Shown: positions 5,542 through 12,268 of the stretch, piece by piece
How the letters are laid out: the number at the start of each line of letters is the position of its first letter
Numbering within the stretch: position 1 is the stretch's first letter
NCBI GenBank assembly: GCA_902805805.1
Contig: CADCUE010000055.1
Span: forward strand, 1-15,504
DNA: 15,504 nucleotides
Reading direction: 5' to 3'
Source of the DNA: an uncultured Frankineae bacterium
Lineage (GTDB): Bacteria; Actinomycetota; Actinomycetes; Mycobacteriales; SCTD01
Made by a program: the position numbers and the translations under genes
Notes under the pieces: model-generated
What the model was told of the DNA's origin: nothing
Databases searched by the model: none
What the model saw: the letters and a program-made list of their open reading frames with translations, nothing else

Positions 5542-6903
5542 ATGACTGCACGCCCCGCGAACCGCCGACGCCGCGCGGCGGCCGGGCTCCTCGGCCTGTC
5601 GCTCGCCGCGACCGCCTGCGGGACCGGAGGGTCCTCGGGCTCGGCGGAGGGCGACCCCGACGCCTCGCTCCCGCCCGGCTGCGAGGCCTACGCCGACTAC
5701 GCCGGCTCGTCCGGCACGCAGGTCAGCATGTACACCTCGATCCGCGACATCGAGGCCGACCGCTTCGTGCAGTCGTTCGAGGAGTTCGAGAAGTGCACCG
5801 GCATCAAGATCAACTACGAGGGCTCGGGTGAGTTCGAGGCCCAGCTGAACGTCAAGGTCCAGGGCGGCAACGCACCGGACATCGCCTTCATCCCCCAGCC
5901 CGGCCTGCTGCAGCGCTTCGTCCAGGCCGGCAAGGTCAAGGAGGTGCCGGAGGAGACCGCGTCGAACGTCGACGAGTTCTGGTCCGAGGCGTGGAAGGAG
6001 TACGGCTCGGTCGACGGCAAGCTGTACGCCGCTCCGATGGGCGCCAACGTGAAGTCCTACGTCTGGTACTCCCCCAAGGCCTTCCAGGAGGCCGGCTACG
6101 AGATCCCGCAGACCTTCGACGAGCTCATCGCGCTGTCCGACGAGATCGCGGCCACCGGCAAGAAGCCGTGGTGCGCCGGCATCGAGTCCGGTGACGCCAC
6201 CGGCTGGGTCGCCACCGACTGGACCGAGGACCTGATGCTGCGCGACGCGGGGGTCGACACCTACGACCAGTGGGTCGCCCACGAGATCCCCTTCGACGAC
6301 CCGGCGGTCGTCTCCGCGGTCGACAAGGTCGGCTCGATCCTCAAGAACCCGAAGTACGTCAACGCCGGCTTCGGTGACGTCCGCAGCATCGCGACGACGT
6401 CCTTCCAGGACGCGGGCACGCCGATCCTCAAGGGCGAGTGCTTCCTGCACCGCCAGGCCTCCTTCTACGCCAACCAGTGGCCCGAGGGCACGAAGGTCGC
6501 GGAGGACGGCGACGTGTTCGCCTTCTACTTCCCGGCCAACGACACCGAGAGCAAGCCGGTCCTGGGCGGCGGCGAGTTCGTGACCGCGTTCGCGGACCGG
6601 CCCGAGGTCCAGAAGGTGCAGAACTACCTGTCCACCGCGGACTACGCCAACACCAAGGCGAAGATCGGCGACTGGATCAGCGCCAACAACGGGCTGGACA
6701 TCGCCAACGTCGAGAACCCGATCGACAAGCTCTCGGTCGAGACGCTGCAGGACGAGAGCGCGGAGTTCCGCTTCGACGCCTCCGACCTCATGCCGGCCGC
6801 GGTGGGCGCGGGCTCGTTCTGGAAGGGCATGACCGAGTGGATCAACGGCAAGTCCACCAAGGAGGTCCTGTCGAACATCGAGGACTCCTACCCGTCCTCC
6901 TGA
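5542..6903 (+). CDS. aglE: Alpha-glucoside ABC transporter substrate-binding lipoprotein (AglE type)
   Basis: This 453-residue extracellular lipoprotein captures alpha-glucosides such as sucrose, trehalose or maltose for import. It has an Arg-rich n-region (Arg8-Arg11), a hydrophobic core and a lipobox-like AATA-Cys26, so the mature protein should be lipid-anchored. It matches rhizobial AglE in distinctive segments: PDIAFIPQPGLLQ, VKSYVWYSPKAFQEAGYEIP, KPWCAGIESGDATGW, DWTEDLMLR, CFLHRQASF and RFDASDLMP near the C-terminus. Cys211 (KPWC) and Cys300 (CFLHR) occur at positions that are also cysteine in AglE and may form a disulfide. ATG at 5542 follows AGGAGG at 5530-5535; an open frame continues far upstream without support. 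It is preceded by operator 2 and followed by two stem-loops before the permease genes. The exact sugar cannot be assigned. Confidence 0.92.
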   Translation: MTARPANRRRRAAAGLLGLSLAATACGTGGSSGSAEGDPDASLPPGCEAYADYAGSSGTQVSMYTSIRDIEADRFVQSFEEFEKCTGIKINYEGSGEFEAQLNVKVQGGNAPDIAFIPQPGLLQRFVQAGKVKEVPEETASNVDEFWSEAWKEYGSVDGKLYAAPMGANVKSYVWYSPKAFQEAGYEIPQTFDELIALSDEIAATGKKPWCAGIESGDATGWVATDWTEDLMLRDAGVDTYDQWVAHEIPFDDPAVVSAVDKVGSILKNPKYVNAGFGDVRSIATTSFQDAGTPILKGECFLHRQASFYANQWPEGTKVAEDGDVFAFYFPANDTESKPVLGGGEFVTAFADRPEVQKVQNYLSTADYANTKAKIGDWISANNGLDIANVENPIDKLSVETLQDESAEFRFDASDLMPAAVGAGSFWKGMTEWINGKSTKEVLSNIEDSYPSS

Positions 6904-6917
6904 TCCCTGCGTGACAG

Positions 6918-6937
6918 GGCCCGAGTGCGTCCGGGCC
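6918..6937 (+). other. Small stem-loop after the binding-protein gene
   Basis: GGCCCG (6918-6923) pairs with CGGGCC (6932-6937) around an eight-base loop, 15 bases after the binding-protein stop codon. It is the first of two tandem hairpins before the permease genes. Confidence 0.45.
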
Positions 6938-6946
6938 TGAGCACGT

Positions 6947-6980
6947 CGCCCGGCCCGGCAGCTCGCTGCCGGGCCGGGCG
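6947..6980 (+). terminator. Strong intercistronic stem-loop between aglE and aglF
   Basis: Positions 6947-6962 and 6965-6980 are perfect 16-base inverted repeats (15-bp stem with a CTCG loop in practice). The stem is almost entirely G-C and has no T tract after it. Comparable hairpins after binding-protein genes, as in malE-malF, protect the upstream mRNA and reduce read-through, so the binding protein is made in excess over permeases. That function is inferred here. Confidence 0.7.
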
Positions 6981-7013
6981 CCTACCCCCCGCCCTCGCCA
7001 CTCGGAGCCGTCC

Positions 7014-7982
7014 GTGAACGAGACCCAACCCAAGCTGCTCATGCTCATGTACGGCGTCATCGCGTTCCTCGCCGTCGTCGGCATCCTCCTGCTCGTCGTG
7101 GACCGCGCCCCCAAGCGCGGTCGCGAGAAGGTCCAGCTCGTCGCCTTCCTGGGACCGGCTGTCGCTCTCCTGCTCATCGGGCTGCTGATCCCGGCCCTGC
7201 GCACGATCGTCCTGTCCTTCAAGGGACCGGGGTCCGTCGACTGGGTCGGTCTCGAGAACTACAGCTGGATGTTCACCAACGGCGAGAGCCGTCGCATCCT
7301 GCTGAACACCGCGGCGTGGGTGCTCGTCGTCCCGGCGCTCGCGACGGCGATCGGCATGCTCTACGCCATCGTCATCGACAAGGCCCGCGGTGAGGCCTTC
7401 GCCAAGGCGCTGGTGTTCATGCCCATGGCCATCTCGCTGGTCGGCGCGAGCATCATCTGGAAGTTCGTCTACACCGTCCGCCCGGCCGGCGACAACCAGA
7501 TCGGACTGGCCAACCAGCTGCTGGTCATGGTCGGCTTCGAGCCCTACCGCTTCCTGCAGGACCCGCCGTGGAACACCATGTTCCTGATCGTGATCATGAT
7601 CTGGATCCAGGCCGGCTTCGCGATGGTCATCCTGTCCGCGGCCATCAAGGCGGTCTCCGCCGACGTCATCGAGGCGGCCCGGCTCGACGGCGTCAACGCC
7701 TGGCAGATGTTCCGCAACGTGACGCTGCCGAGCATCCGCCCCGCCGTCGTCGTCGTCATGGTGACGATCTCCATCGCCACGCTCAAGGCCTTCGACATCG
7801 TCCGGACCACGACGGGCGGCCAGTTCGACACCGGGGTGGTGGCCACGGCGCTGTACGACCAGGCCTTCCGCTTCGGCGAGGAGGGCAAGGGCTCGGCCCT
7901 CGCCGTCCTGCTGTTCGTGCTCGTCCTGCCCATCGTCGTCTACCAGGTCAACGTCCTGCGCTCGCAGAGGGAGATCCGATGA
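7014..7982 (+). CDS. aglF: Alpha-glucoside ABC transporter permease (AglF/MalF type)
   Basis: This 322-residue inner-membrane protein is one half of the sugar channel. It has an N-terminal hydrophobic helix (about 8-29), a second one after a short basic loop (about 44-66), and several more through the rest of the chain, about seven or eight in all. The EAA loop that contacts the ATPase is EAARLDG (Glu220-Gly226), followed by AWQMFRNVTLPSIRP. The segment MFTNGESRRILLNTAAWVLVVP is characteristic of AglF-type permeases. GTG at 7014 has GGAG seven bases upstream (7004-7007). The gene follows two stem-loops after the binding-protein gene and overlaps the next permease by four bases (ATGA), so the pair is translationally coupled. 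Confidence 0.92.
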   Translation: MNETQPKLLMLMYGVIAFLAVVGILLLVVDRAPKRGREKVQLVAFLGPAVALLLIGLLIPALRTIVLSFKGPGSVDWVGLENYSWMFTNGESRRILLNTAAWVLVVPALATAIGMLYAIVIDKARGEAFAKALVFMPMAISLVGASIIWKFVYTVRPAGDNQIGLANQLLVMVGFEPYRFLQDPPWNTMFLIVIMIWIQAGFAMVILSAAIKAVSADVIEAARLDGVNAWQMFRNVTLPSIRPAVVVVMVTISIATLKAFDIVRTTTGGQFDTGVVATALYDQAFRFGEEGKGSALAVLLFVLVLPIVVYQVNVLRSQREIR

Positions 7983-8950
7983 CCACCGCCGCGGCACCAG
8001 TCGCGTCCCAGTCGGCGGCGGCGGTCGCCCCGCAGACCGTGCCGATGTCCGGTCGGGTCAAGAAGAAGCTGTCCTCGCGCTTCGCGACCGTCACGGCGAT
8101 CGTCATCGCGGTGCTGTGGACGATCCCCACGGCCGGGCTGTTCATCTCCTCGCTGCGCCCGGCCAACGACATCCGCAGCAACGGCTGGTGGAACTTCTTC
8201 ACCGACCCGGCGGTGACGCTCGACAACTACCGGGAGGTGCTCTTCAGCACCTCGTCCGGCTCGGGCCAGCTGGCCGGCTACTTCCTCAACTCCGTGGTCA
8301 TCACGATCCCGACCGTGCTGTTCGCCCTGGCCTTCGCGGCCTTCGCGGCGTACGCCCTGGCGTGGATCCCGTTCCGCGGACGGAACTGGCTGTTCATCGG
8401 CATCTTCGCCCTGCAGATCGTGCCGCTGCAGATGGCGCTGGTGCCGCTGCTGCGCCTGTTCAGCCAGGGCCTGGTCTACGGCGGCAGCACGCTGCTCCCG
8501 CCGCCCGAGCTCATCGGCGCGCAGCGCTTCGCGACCGTGTGGTTCGCCCACGTCTGCTTCTCGCTGCCGATCGGGATCTTCCTGCTCCACAACTTCATCT
8601 CCGAGCTGCCGGGCGAGCTGATGGAGGCGGCGCGCATGGACGGCGCGAGCCACTCCCGGATCTTCCGGCAGATCGTGCTGCCGCTCATCGGGCCGGCGCT
8701 GGCGTCGTTCGCCATCTTCCAGTTCCTGTGGGTGTGGAACGACCTGCTGGTGGCGCTCATCTTCGCCGGCGGCAATCCGCAGGTGGCACCGCTGACGGTG
8801 AGGCTGGCCGAGCTGGCCGGCACCCGTGGCGAGGAGTTCCAGCGCCTGACGTCCGGGGCCTTCGTCTCGATCGTCGTCCCGGTGATCATCTTCCTGGCGC
8901 TGCAGCGCTACTTCGTGCGCGGTCTGCTGGCCGGTGGCCTCAAGGGCTGA
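7979..8950 (+). CDS. aglG: Alpha-glucoside ABC transporter permease (AglG/MalG type)
   Basis: This 323-residue inner-membrane protein is the second half of the channel. A polar N-terminal tail of about 35 residues precedes the first helix (about 36-57); five more helices follow, the usual six of MalG-type subunits. The EAA loop is EAARMDG (Glu216-Gly222) with SHSRIFRQIVLPLIGPA after it, and the C-terminus is the hydrophilic RYFVRGLLAGGLKG tail typical of the subunit. ATG at 7979 overlaps the stop of the preceding permease and has AGAGGGAG just upstream. The rhizobial agl operon continues with an alpha-glucosidase and the ATPase; here transcription ends 10 bases later at a very strong hairpin, and the ATPase is on the other strand. 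Confidence 0.93.
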   Translation: MTTAAAPVASQSAAAVAPQTVPMSGRVKKKLSSRFATVTAIVIAVLWTIPTAGLFISSLRPANDIRSNGWWNFFTDPAVTLDNYREVLFSTSSGSGQLAGYFLNSVVITIPTVLFALAFAAFAAYALAWIPFRGRNWLFIGIFALQIVPLQMALVPLLRLFSQGLVYGGSTLLPPPELIGAQRFATVWFAHVCFSLPIGIFLLHNFISELPGELMEAARMDGASHSRIFRQIVLPLIGPALASFAIFQFLWVWNDLLVALIFAGGNPQVAPLTVRLAELAGTRGEEFQRLTSGAFVSIVVPVIIFLALQRYFVRGLLAGGLKG

Positions 8951-8955
8951 GGCCT

Positions 8956-9014
8956 GCAGGCACACGGAAGGGGCGGGGGTCCGGTCGGACCCCCGCCCCT
9001 TCCGTGTGTCCTGC
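8956..9014. terminator. Very long perfect hairpin, bidirectional terminator
   Basis: Positions 8961-8982 and 8987-9008 are exact 22-base inverted repeats around a GGTC loop. GCAGG (8956-8960) and CCTGC (9010-9014) extend the stem by five pairs past one bulged T. It lies between convergent genes (permease ending at 8950, zinc-ribbon gene ending at 9023), where a bidirectional terminator is expected. Confidence 0.88.
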
Positions 9015-9022
9015 TCCGGCGA

Positions 9023-9202
9023 CTACCGGGGCAGCTGCCCGGGGCCCTTCCACGGCTCGGCCACGGTGTGGGTGTAGCAGTCGGGGCCGGCGTTGTAGGC
9101 GGACAGCCGCGAGCCGCACACCGTGCAGTGCGCCGCACCGCTCGTCCGCGCCTTGGGGACCCGCTTGAGGGTGGTACCGGTCGTCCGACTGCCCGCTGCC
9201 AC
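9023..9202 (-). CDS. Small zinc-ribbon-like protein, 59 residues, unknown function
   Basis: I do not recognise a named family. The protein has a basic N-terminal tail (RTTGTTLKRVPKART), then Cys26-x2-Cys29 (HCTVCG), a 12-residue spacer, and Cys42-x2-His45 (CYTH), enough ligands for one zinc-binding knuckle pair. It ends in a Trp/Pro/Gly-rich tail. The CxxC-x12-CxxH pattern and basic tail suggest a zinc-stabilised protein that could bind RNA, DNA or a protein partner; that is inference. Translation from GTG at 9202 is supported by GAGGAG a few bases upstream. It follows the RraB-like and CtaG-like genes on the same strand but is separated from them by 120 bases holding a hairpin with a T-rich tail. 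Its 3' end abuts the strong hairpin at 8956-9014. Confidence 0.7.
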   Translation of the reverse strand: MAAGSRTTGTTLKRVPKARTSGAAHCTVCGSRLSAYNAGPDCYTHTVAEPWKGPGQLPR

Positions 9203-9222
9203 AGGTGCTCCTCACGAAGAAG

Positions 9223-9243
9223 GACCCGGGAGTGGCCCGGGTC
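9223..9243 (-). terminator. Hairpin with T-rich tail after the rraB-like gene
   Basis: GACCCGGG (9223-9230) pairs with CCCGGGTC (9236-9243) around five bases. On the minus strand it is followed directly by CTTCTTCGT, so it resembles an intrinsic terminator for the ctaG-rraB transcript or an attenuator in the leader of the zinc-ribbon gene at 9202. A second stem, GTCAC/GTGAC (9241-9254), shares bases with it and could be a competing fold. Confidence 0.55.
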
Positions 9244-9322
9244 ACACCGGTGACCCTCGCAGCGCAGCGGGAGTCGGTCAAGGATCGTGGCAGGTCAGCC
9301 CGGGCTCCCGACGGCCGGCTGG

Positions 9323-9763
9323 TCAGTCCGGGTCCGGGCCGGGTCCGAGGGCGTCCCACCCGGTGACGTCGCCGCCCAGGCGCTGGGCGAGGCCGGCCAT
9401 GCGGGACCGCTCCTGGCTGGCCGACAGTGCGGTGAGCACCTGCGTGCGCGTGGCCAGCACCGACAGTCCGCGCGGCCCCGACTGCGGCACGGACAGCGCG
9501 TAGCCGTCCTGACCGAGCAGCTCCGCGGCGCGCGCCACGGCCGCCTCGTCCGGCAGGGCCACCAGGTGGTGCCGCAGCAGCAGCGGCCGGTCCAGCGCCA
9601 CTCCCCGCTCGGCCGCGTCGGCCAGGACGGACGAGTCGGCCCGCGCCGCGTCGAAGGCCTCGACGAGCAGCACGAGCGACGGGTCGTCCGGGTCCAGCAC
9701 CACCGGCGCCGGCGCGGACCGCCGCCACAGCCGCGACAGCAGTCCCCTGCCCGAGCGCGCCAT
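9323..9763 (-). CDS. RraB-like (ribonuclease E inhibitor family) protein
   Basis: This 146-residue protein has the pattern of the RraB domain. A helix with acidic residues (about 28-50) precedes the RPLLLRHHLVALPDEAAVARAAELLGQDGYAL stretch (59-90), read here as LRHHLVALPDEAAV plus LLGQDGY, then a beta strand (LSVLATRTQVL) and the C-terminal helix ending in GGDVTGWDAL (130-139), matching the family's closing GG.yDGW motif. RraB of enterobacteria binds RNase E and slows mRNA decay; whether actinobacterial members do so is unproven. The N-terminus is basic (GRGLLSRLWRRSAP). ATG at 9763 lies only eight bases after the CtaG-like stop codon, so the two are in one operon. The assignment rests on pattern recognition without a search, and a hypothetical label would be the fallback. 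Confidence 0.6.
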   Translation of the reverse strand: MARSGRGLLSRLWRRSAPAPVVLDPDDPSLVLLVEAFDAARADSSVLADAAERGVALDRPLLLRHHLVALPDEAAVARAAELLGQDGYALSVPQSGPRGLSVLATRTQVLTALSASQERSRMAGLAQRLGGDVTGWDALGPGPDPD

Positions 9764-9771
9764 CGACGGTG

Positions 9772-10758
9772 TCAGGCCGTCGCGCGGGGCTCGCCCGCCC
9801 GGGCACCGTCCGCCGCCTGCTCGTCGTGGCCGGCCGCCTCCAGCCGGTCGAGGCGCCGGTCCTCCCGGGCGGCTTCCCGCTCACTGGCCCGCATCCACTG
9901 CAGGAGCAGCACACCCAGGAACAGCAGCCCGACCATGTCCCCCGAGGCCCACAGCAGCCCCCCGCCGAGCTGCTGCTGGAAGACCGACTCGGCCAGCCCG
10001 TGCAGCGGCACGTAGTGCTCGCCGGCGAGCAGCCCCCGGCCGTCGGGCTCGACGCTCATGATCGCCACGCCCAGGAAGGCGTGGAACGGGATGGTGGCCG
10101 CCACCAGCAGCATGCGGAGCGGGTGGCCGGAGCGACCGGGCACCGGGTCCACGCCGAGCAGCGGCCAGAAGAACAGCGACCCGACGACGAGGAAGTGCAC
10201 GTGGAGGAGCTCGTGCAGCAGGCGGTCGTCGAGGGTGGCGGCGTACCAGCCGGTGAAGTAGAGGGCGAACGGGCTGGCCACGAACAGCAGCCACGGGAAC
10301 AGCGGAGCGCTCAGGACCGCGGCGACCCGCGAGTGCAGCACCGCCATGAGCCGGCGGCGGTGTCGCAACGGGAGAGTGCGCAGGGCCAGCGTGACCGGGG
10401 CGCCCAGCGCCAGGAAGACCGTCGCCACCATGGACAGCAGCATGTGCTGGACCATGTGCACCGAGAACAGGCTCTCGTCGTAGGCCGCGAGCCCTGACAT
10501 CGTGGCGAACGCGATGGTGCCGAGGCCGCCGCCGACGAAGGACAGCGTCCGCCCCGGTGACCAGCGGTCACCGCGCGCGCTCAGCCGACGCACGCCGTAC
10601 AGGTACAGGCCCGCCGGGACGAGCACGAGCAGCACCGGCAGCAGCTCGGGGCGGGCCTGCGTCAGCAGGCTCGAGGCCTCGAACTCCGGAAGCCCGTCGC
10701 GGTGCGCGAGCACCGCTCCGGACGAGGTCGACGCGAGCGTCGAGAGGGCACCAGCCAC
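9772..10758 (-). CDS. ctaG: Cytochrome c oxidase assembly protein, caa3-type CtaG family
   Basis: This 328-residue polytopic membrane protein belongs to the caa3-type CtaG family, which helps insert copper into cytochrome c oxidase; it is unrelated to Cox11, which is also called CtaG. About seven hydrophobic segments alternate with basic loops. Conserved histidines stand at the expected places: [10 protein letters not shown] (His101, His105) and [22 protein letters not shown] (His182, His186, His188), here cited as LHELLHVHF and FFWPLLG, plus HAFLGVAIM later. The C-terminal 45 residues are charged and probably cytoplasmic. The GTG start at 10758 has no Shine-Dalgarno sequence but has TACCCT six bases upstream, indicating a leaderless mRNA. 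It is divergent from ctaE, so the assembly factor and an oxidase subunit start 86 bases apart. Confidence 0.87.
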   Translation of the reverse strand: MAGALSTLASTSSGAVLAHRDGLPEFEASSLLTQARPELLPVLLVLVPAGLYLYGVRRLSARGDRWSPGRTLSFVGGGLGTIAFATMSGLAAYDESLFSVHMVQHMLLSMVATVFLALGAPVTLALRTLPLRHRRRLMAVLHSRVAAVLSAPLFPWLLFVASPFALYFTGWYAATLDDRLLHELLHVHFLVVGSLFFWPLLGVDPVPGRSGHPLRMLLVAATIPFHAFLGVAIMSVEPDGRGLLAGEHYVPLHGLAESVFQQQLGGGLLWASGDMVGLLFLGVLLLQWMRASEREAAREDRRLDRLEAAGHDEQAADGARAGEPRATA

Positions 10759-10764
10759 CTGCTC

Positions 10765-10770
10765 AGGGTA
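10765..10770 (-). promoter_or_regulatory. Candidate -10 element (TACCCT) for leaderless ctaG transcript
   Basis: On the minus strand TACCCT fits TANNNT and ends six bases before the GTG at 10758. No ribosome binding site lies between them, so transcription probably starts at the start codon. No -35 is evident. Confidence 0.45.
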
Positions 10771-10832
10771 GGTCGGCAGGACCCTCCCGGCGCGGCGGGC
10801 GCCCCCGCGTGGTCGAGGTCGGCGGCGGCTGC

Positions 10833-10838
10833 CATGAT
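10833..10838 (+). promoter_or_regulatory. Candidate extended -10 element (TGC-CATGAT) for leaderless ctaE transcript
   Basis: CATGAT shares four of six bases with TATAAT and is preceded by TGN (TGC, 10830-10832), an extended -10. It ends six bases before the GTG at 10845, and no Shine-Dalgarno sequence is present. This would be the main promoter of the ctaE-qcrCAB operon. Confidence 0.45.
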
Positions 10839-10844
10839 GCTCGC

Positions 10845-11453
10845 GTGACGACTGCTCCCGCTCTCCAGAAGCTGCCGGCGCACGGCTCCTTGACCCGGCC
10901 CAACATGGTCAGCGTCGGGACCATCGTGTGGCTGTCCTCGGAGCTGATGTTCTTCGCGGCGCTGTTCGCGATGTACTTCACGATCCGCTCCGTCCAGGGC
11001 CAGGAGGTCTGGAGGGAGGCCAACGAGGTCCTCAACGTCCCGTACTCGCTGGTCTTCACCGTCATCCTCGTGGCGTCCTCGCTCACGTGCCAGCTCGGTG
11101 TCTTCGCGGCTGAGCGCGGCGACGTCTACGGCCTGCGCAAGTGGTTCGTCCTCACCCTCGGCATGGGCGCGGTCTTCGTCGGCGGTCAGATCTACGAGTA
11201 CATCAGCCTCGTCACCCACGAGAACACGTCGATCTCGTCGTCGCCGTACGGCTCGGTGTTCTACCTGACGACCGGCTTCCACGGGCTGCACGTCATCGGC
11301 GGGCTGTTCGCGTTCGTCATCGTGCTGATGCGGTCCACCATCGGCCGCTTCTCGCCCGAGAAGGCGACCAGCGCCATCGTCGTCTCGTACTACTGGCACT
11401 TCGTCGACGTCGTGTGGATCGGGCTGTTCGCCGCGATCTACATCATTCGATGA
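10845..11453 (+). CDS. ctaE: Cytochrome c oxidase subunit III
   Basis: Subunit III of the aa3-type terminal oxidase, in the cytoplasmic membrane. At 202 residues with five hydrophobic helices it is the short actinobacterial form. Typical features are [17 protein letters not shown] with the conserved Glu33 in the first helix, the [13 protein letters not shown] segment, and the C-terminal [19 protein letters not shown]. The start is placed at GTG 10845 ([10 protein letters not shown]...), because the frame upstream is Arg/Gly-rich and overlaps the divergent ctaG gene, and because a -10-like box lies six bases ahead. The stop overlaps the start of qcrC (ATGA). Oxidase subunits I and II are not in the window, as is usual in actinobacteria where ctaE travels with qcrCAB. 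Confidence 0.95.
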   Translation: MTTAPALQKLPAHGSLTRPNMVSVGTIVWLSSELMFFAALFAMYFTIRSVQGQEVWREANEVLNVPYSLVFTVILVASSLTCQLGVFAAERGDVYGLRKWFVLTLGMGAVFVGGQIYEYISLVTHENTSISSSPYGSVFYLTTGFHGLHVIGGLFAFVIVLMRSTIGRFSPEKATSAIVVSYYWHFVDVVWIGLFAAIYIIR

Positions 11454-12268
11454 CCAACCGCTCCAGGAAGCAGACAGGGACCTCGGTGCACAAGAAGGAC
11501 TCCCGCCGCCGCACGAAGGCGCGCAGCTACGGCGTCGTCCTGCTGGCGCTCAGCCTGCTCGGCGCCGTCTACGCCGCGCTGCTCGCCCCGCAGAGCGTCG
11601 CGCAGGAGGAGGAGCCGACCAACCAGTCGATGCAGGTGGAGGAGGGCCGTGACCTCTACCTGACCGGCTGCTCGACGTGCCACGGCCTCGGCCTGCAGGG
11701 CGGCGCGGGTGGTCCGTCCCTCATCGGCGTCGGCGCCTCCGCGGTCATCTTCCAGGTGGAGAGCGGTCGCATGCCGCTCGCCGCCGGCGTCCAGCAGGCC
11801 CCCCGCAAGAAGTCGCGCTACTCGATCGAGGAGATCGACGCGCTCGCCGCGTTCATCCAGGAGAACGGCGGCGGGCCGCAGCTGCCCGAGGGCGACCTCG
11901 AGGACGGTGACCTGCAGCTGGGCGGAGCGCTGTTCCGCACCAACTGCGCGTCGTGCCACAACTTCGCCGGCTCCGGCGGCGCGCTGACCTACGGCAAGTA
12001 CGCCCCGGAGCTCACGCCCGCGAGCGCCCGCGTGATCTACACCGCGATGCAGCACGGGCCCGAGAGCATGCCGCGCTACAGCGACGCCCAGCTGACCGAG
12101 GACGAGAAGCGGGCGATCACCCGCTACGTCCGCTACCTCGCCGAGTCCGGCGACGTCGGCGGCGCCGACCTCGGCCGCTACGGACCCATCTCCGAGGGCC
12201 TGGTCGTCTGGGTCGTCGGCATCACCGCCCTCGTCGGTCTCACGCTCTGGATCGGGGCCCGCTCATGA
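11450..12268 (+). CDS. qcrC: Diheme cytochrome c subunit of the bc1 complex
   Basis: This 272-residue membrane-anchored subunit carries two c-type hemes and hands electrons from the bc1 complex straight to the aa3 oxidase, replacing a soluble cytochrome c. After a basic N-terminus comes a helix (about 27-46), then two extracytoplasmic cytochrome c domains. Heme 1 is bound at Cys74-Ser-Thr-Cys77-His78 with Met108 (GRMP) as likely axial ligand. Heme 2 is bound at Cys166-Ala-Ser-Cys169-His170 with Met207 (ESMP). A C-terminal helix (about 246-267) anchors the other end. ATG at 11450 overlaps the ctaE stop and is preferred, although an in-frame GTG at 11486 with AGGGA upstream would also give a complete protein 12 residues shorter. 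The stop overlaps the qcrA start (ATGA). Confidence 0.95.
   Translation: MTNRSRKQTGTSVHKKDSRRRTKARSYGVVLLALSLLGAVYAALLAPQSVAQEEEPTNQSMQVEEGRDLYLTGCSTCHGLGLQGGAGGPSLIGVGASAVIFQVESGRMPLAAGVQQAPRKKSRYSIEEIDALAAFIQENGGGPQLPEGDLEDGDLQLGGALFRTNCASCHNFAGSGGALTYGKYAPELTPASARVIYTAMQHGPESMPRYSDAQLTEDEKRAITRYVRYLAESGDVGGADLGRYGPISEGLVVWVVGITALVGLTLWIGARS

Noticed and set aside
6888..8965. Minus-strand open frames opposite the two permease genes
   Set aside because: Products are His/Asp/Gln/Arg-rich and unlike any protein, while the plus strand encodes permeases with helices and EAA loops.
8940..9914. Long minus-strand frame spanning the zinc-ribbon and RraB-like genes
   Set aside because: It is an Arg/Gly/Ala-rich shadow that crosses two intergenic hairpins. 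The shorter frames carry the motifs and the proper ribosome binding site.
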